The notes under the pieces were generated by a model. It was not told where the DNA came from. It made no database searches and saw only the letters and a list, made by a program, of their open reading frames with translations. From contig CAUABY010000097.1 of the NCBI GenBank assembly GCA_958427375.1, positions 1 to 7,680 of the forward strand: a stretch of DNA of 7,680 nt, in the 5' to 3' direction. The position numbers and the translations under genes were made by a program. Positions 4,857 to 7,680 of the stretch are shown one piece after another. The DNA is from an uncultured Eubacteriales bacterium. Lineage in GTDB: Bacteria; Bacillota; Clostridia; Oscillospirales; Oscillospiraceae. How positions within the stretch are numbered: the first letter of the stretch is position 1; each line of letters opens with the position of its first letter.

Positions 4857-5510
4857 TTACTGTTGGTAGTTGTGAGCCTGCTGGAGAACCATCTCTTTGA
4901 CCTTCAGCAAACGCACCTTGGTGGAGCTTTCGTTTTCATCCAGCTTCATGGATATATACTTGATGTTGCTCTCAAGATCGGGAATCATGACGTACTCAAG
5001 CGCGTTGACGCGGCGGCGGGTCTTTTCAATCTCCTCCGCCAGAAGCTGCATGGTCTTTTCGACCTGTGCCAGCTCCAGCATATCCTCAAACACCTTTGCC
5101 AGCTTATCCAGCGCGTCATCCAACTCGCCGGAGGTCTGCGCAAAGCCGTAGGGGTATATCTCGCTTGGGTCGCTGCTCTTCGTGGTGAAGGAGTAGCGCG
5201 GAACATTGACGCTCATGATATTTTTGAACTTCATGTCCAGCTCGACGCTCTGGCGCGGGTACAAAAGCGCCTGCTCAAGCATCTCAGGGGACATGATGGA
5301 GCTTGCGACCTGCAATGAGGCAAAGGCCTCGGTGAGCCCTTCCTCAACGCGGGTTCTCAGCTGCTTGTTGAGCTTGACTACATCCATGAACTGGCGCATC
5401 AGCTCGTCGCGCTTGTCCTTGAGCAGCTTGTGGCCGCGCCTTGCGGTCTTGAGCCTGCCCTTGAGCTGATTGAGCACCATTCTTGTCGGGGTTATTGCAG
5501 TACTTGCCAA
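4857..5510 (-). CDS. ntpD: V-type ATP synthase/ATPase subunit D
   Basis: Subunit D is the central rotor shaft that couples rotation of the membrane K-ring to the A3B3 head. The 217-residue product has the typical family length and layout: a conserved start ITPTRMVLNQLKGRLKTARRG, then KLLKDKRDELMRQF (about 29-42), a middle globular part (SVNVPRYS, EIYPYGFAQTSGELDDAL), and a long C-terminal helix (about 150-217) that forms the coiled coil with the N-terminal helix. The start is TTG 5510: GGAGG (plus 5520-5524) stands 9 nt upstream and the family N-terminus fits. A nearer ATG (5517-5515) is out of frame. It lies 33 bp after ntpB as the last gene seen before the operon's terminator, and is probably co-transcribed with A and B. 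Confidence 0.93.
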   Translation of the reverse strand: MASTAITPTRMVLNQLKGRLKTARRGHKLLKDKRDELMRQFMDVVKLNKQLRTRVEEGLTEAFASLQVASSIMSPEMLEQALLYPRQSVELDMKFKNIMSVNVPRYSFTTKSSDPSEIYPYGFAQTSGELDDALDKLAKVFEDMLELAQVEKTMQLLAEEIEKTRRRVNALEYVMIPDLESNIKYISMKLDENESSTKVRLLKVKEMVLQQAHNYQQ

Positions 5511-5543
5511 AAAGCATCACCTCCGTAAAAATATTTTAGGGTT

Positions 5544-6917
5544 TTACTTCTTGGGCATGTACTTGTCTATCATCTCAGGCTTGATACGCTTGAGCTCGCG
5601 GCGCGGCAGCAGGCTGAGCAGCTCCCAGCCGATGTTGAGCGTCTCCTCGATAGAGCGGTTGGCGTTGTTGCCCTGATTGACATAGACCTTTTCAAACTCG
5701 TCGGCGAACTTTGCGAAGAGCTTGTCGTCATCGGACAGAGCGGCTTCGCCCAGTATGGTCATGAGTTCCTTAGCGTCCTTGCCGCGGGAGTAGGCGGCGA
5801 AGAGCTGGTTCATGGTGCCGGAGTGGTCCTCACGGGTCTTGCCCTCGCCGATACCCTTATCCTTCAGACGGCTCAGAGAGGGGAGAACATCCACAGGGGG
5901 AACGATACCCTTGCGGTGCAGGTCACGGCTGAGGATTATCTGACCCTCGGTGATGTAGCCGGTAAGGTCGGGGATGGGGTGGGTCTTGTCGTCCTCAGGC
6001 ATGGTGAGAATGGGTATCATGGTGATAGAGCCCTTCTTGCCCTGACGGCGGCCGGCGCGCTCATAGAGCGTGGCAAGGTCGGTGTAGAGGTAGCCGGGGT
6101 AGCCGCGGCGGCCGGGAACTTCCTTCTTTGCGGCGGAGACCTCACGCAGGGCTTCCGCGTAGTTGGTGATATCGGTCATGATGACCAGAACCTGCATGTC
6201 CTTCTCGAAAGCAAGGTACTCGGCGGCGGTCAGAGCCATACGCGGGGTGGCGATACGCTCAACAGCCGGGTCATTTGCGAGGTTGGAAAATACGACAGTG
6301 CGGTCGATAGCGCCGGTGCGGCGGAAGTCGTTGATGAAGTACTCGGACTCTTCAAAGGTGATGCCTATTGCGGCAAACACGACGGCGAAGGTCTCATTGT
6401 CGCCCAGAACCTTGGCCTGACGCGCAATCTGCGCGGCGAGCGCGGCGTGGGGCAGACCGGAGCCGGAGAAGATAGGCAGCTTCTGGCCGCGGACGAGGGT
6501 GTTCAGACCGTCAATGGTGGAAACACCGGTCTGGATGAACTCTGCGGGGTATGCGCGGGCTGCCGGGTTCATAGGCAGGCCGTTGATGTCCATGTGCGCG
6601 TCGGCGAGAATCTCAGGGCCGCCGTCAATGGGCAGGCCCATGCCGTTAAAGACGCGGCCGAGCATGTCCTCAGACACGGCGAGCTGCTGCGGGTGGCCAA
6701 GGAAGCGAACCTTGGACTGGGCAAGGTTGATGCCCTGCGCAGACTCGAAAAGCTGCACTACCGCGCGGTCGCCCTCAACCTCAAGCACCTTGCAGCGGCG
6801 GACTTCGCCGTTGGGCAGCTCGATTTCGCCGAGCTCGTCATAGGTAACGCCTTCGACGTTCTCAACGATCATCAGAGGGCTGGCGATTTCTTTTATAGTC
6901 TTATACTCTTTAATCAT
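5544..6917 (-). CDS. ntpB: V-type ATP synthase/ATPase subunit B
   Basis: This is the non-catalytic nucleotide-fold subunit that alternates with A in the A3B3 head of the rotary ATPase, on the cytoplasmic side of the membrane. At 457 residues it has the usual length. Residues 1-75 form the N-terminal beta-barrel. The degenerate P-loop FSGSGLPH (150-157) lacks the catalytic GKT, as expected for B. Further hallmarks are ITFEESEYFINDFRRTGAI, VPGRRGYPGYLYTDLATLYERAGR and SLSRLKDKGIGEGKTREDH near the nucleotide interface. The C-terminal helical domain ends MIDKYMPKK. Its ATG overlaps the stop of ntpA by four bases (ATGA). Its ribosome binding site GGAGGTGAGG lies within the last codons of ntpA, so translation is coupled. 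Whether the enzyme pumps ions or makes ATP, and whether it uses H+ or Na+, cannot be told from these subunits. Confidence 0.97.
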   Translation of the reverse strand: MIKEYKTIKEIASPLMIVENVEGVTYDELGEIELPNGEVRRCKVLEVEGDRAVVQLFESAQGINLAQSKVRFLGHPQQLAVSEDMLGRVFNGMGLPIDGGPEILADAHMDINGLPMNPAARAYPAEFIQTGVSTIDGLNTLVRGQKLPIFSGSGLPHAALAAQIARQAKVLGDNETFAVVFAAIGITFEESEYFINDFRRTGAIDRTVVFSNLANDPAVERIATPRMALTAAEYLAFEKDMQVLVIMTDITNYAEALREVSAAKKEVPGRRGYPGYLYTDLATLYERAGRRQGKKGSITMIPILTMPEDDKTHPIPDLTGYITEGQIILSRDLHRKGIVPPVDVLPSLSRLKDKGIGEGKTREDHSGTMNQLFAAYSRGKDAKELMTILGEAALSDDDKLFAKFADEFEKVYVNQGNNANRSIEETLNIGWELLSLLPRRELKRIKPEMIDKYMPKK

Positions 6918-7680
6918 GCGTCCTCACCTCCGGCAATAACAGCCTCAATCTCGGCCTTCATCTCGGCCTCAATTGCGTCGTAATCGGCTTCAAAGGTCTT
7001 GGCGTCGGCCATCTTGGCACGGCCGACCTTCTCACGCGCGTCGATAGTGAACAGGGCGTTCATATCGGCGTTCCTGGCGAGCGCGTCGCGGCAGAGGCTG
7101 TCGTACTCCAAAACCATGTTCATCAGACGATACTGCTTGGCGTAGGAGGAGTATGCGTCCTCGTCGACAAAGGCGTTCTGCTGGAGGAAGTCCTCACGCA
7201 GCATCTTCGCGGTCTCCATGGTGAGACGGTCCGCCGGGGAAAGCGCGTCCTGACCGACAAGGCGGACGATTTCCTGAAGCTCGTTCTCTTCCTGAAGAAT
7301 GTGCATGGCCTTCTCGCGGTTGAGCATGTAGCTCTCACCAAACTGCTCGGTGTACCAGGGACGCAGGGTGTCGACGTACAGGGAGTAGGAGGTCAGCCAG
7401 TTGATGGCGGGGAAGTGGCGGGCGTAGGCAAGGCTGGAGTCGAGTGCCCAGAAAACCTTGACTATACGCATCGTCGCCTGAGAGACAGGCTCGGATATAT
7501 CGCCGCCCGGAGGCGACACGGCGCCGATTGCGGTGACGGAGCCCTGACGCTCGTCACTGCCGAGGCACTCGATAACGCCCGCGCGCTCATAGAACTGGGC
7601 GAGGCGGGAGGCGAGGTAGGCGGGGTAGCCTTCTTCACCGGGCATCTCTTCCAGACGGCCGGACATCTCACGCAGAGCCT
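6914..7680 (-). CDS. ntpA: V-type ATP synthase/ATPase catalytic subunit A, C-terminal part (partial)
   Basis: Subunit A is the catalytic, ATP-binding subunit of the A3B3 head. Only about the last 255 of roughly 590 residues are in the window; the start and the Walker A motif lie beyond 7680. The reading frame continues to the edge (ALREMSGRLEEM). Visible hallmarks: RLEEMPGEEGYPAYLASRLAQFYERAG, GSVTAIGAVSPPGGDISEPVSQ, and RIVKVFWALDSSLAYARHFPAINW with the conserved SLAxxRHFPAI segment. These are followed by the helical C-terminal domain. The tail EAEMKAEIEAVIAGGEDA is acidic. Its TGA overlaps the ATG of ntpB. The promoter and the upstream genes of the operon (in related operons E, K, I and C-type subunits) would lie outside the window. 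Confidence 0.96.
   Translation of the reverse strand, partial: ALREMSGRLEEMPGEEGYPAYLASRLAQFYERAGVIECLGSDERQGSVTAIGAVSPPGGDISEPVSQATMRIVKVFWALDSSLAYARHFPAINWLTSYSLYVDTLRPWYTEQFGESYMLNREKAMHILQEENELQEIVRLVGQDALSPADRLTMETAKMLREDFLQQNAFVDEDAYSSYAKQYRLMNMVLEYDSLCRDALARNADMNALFTIDAREKVGRAKMADAKTFEADYDAIEAEMKAEIEAVIAGGEDA

Noticed and set aside
5823..6983. 386-codon open frame on the plus strand
   Set aside because: Antisense shadow of ntpB running past its start into ntpA; composition is typical of a high-GC reverse frame and no family is recognisable.
1..7680. CRISPR array, tRNA/rRNA genes, insertion sequence or integrase
   Set aside because: No regularly spaced direct repeats, no cloverleaf-like segments and no transposase or recombinase motifs were seen on either strand.

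Overview
The window looks like chromosome from an anaerobic Gram-positive of the Clostridia, most likely the Oscillospiraceae/Ruminococcaceae side. This rests on a V-type (A/V) ATPase operon in ntpA-B-D order, a UgpC/MsmK-type ABC ATPase with a lysine-rich insert, a spore-former-style muropeptide M14 peptidase, a DUF2871 membrane protein, high-GC coding sequence and strong AGGAGG-type ribosome binding sites. No phage, IS, tRNA, rRNA or CRISPR signal was found. Genus is inference.

Layout. (1) Positions 1-715 are AT-richer than the rest. They hold an 82-residue protein of unknown function (minus) and a small XRE-type helix-turn-helix regulator (plus), divergently transcribed. The shared control region has a near-consensus minus-strand promoter, an extended -10 on the plus strand, and three copies of GCGGTA that could be the regulator's operator. 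Paired hairpins close the left end and a perfect 34-bp palindrome closes the right. (2) Positions 766-1947 (minus) encode a sugar/glycerophosphate-type ABC importer ATPase, behind a leader of about 190 nt and a consensus promoter. (3) Positions 2355-3632 (plus) encode a peptidoglycan-binding + LysM + M14 peptidase, probably a gamma-D-glutamyl-meso-diaminopimelate peptidase, without a signal peptide. (4) Positions 3633-3926 hold four consecutive perfect hairpins, then a consensus promoter. (5) Positions 3927-4798 (plus) encode two translationally coupled small membrane proteins, DUF2871 and an unrecognised 150-residue protein. (6) Positions 4811-7680 (minus) carry the end of a V-ATPase operon: subunit A (truncated by the window edge), B and D, closed by a rho-independent terminator.

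Working together: subunits A and B form the catalytic head and D the central shaft of one rotary ATPase. The XRE regulator probably controls itself and its divergent neighbour. The two membrane proteins form one transcription unit. The ABC ATPase and the peptidase stand alone. No clearly new multi-gene system is visible. The least explained items are the XRE/82-aa pair with its repeated operator-like motif, the four-hairpin array, and the DUF2871/unknown membrane pair.
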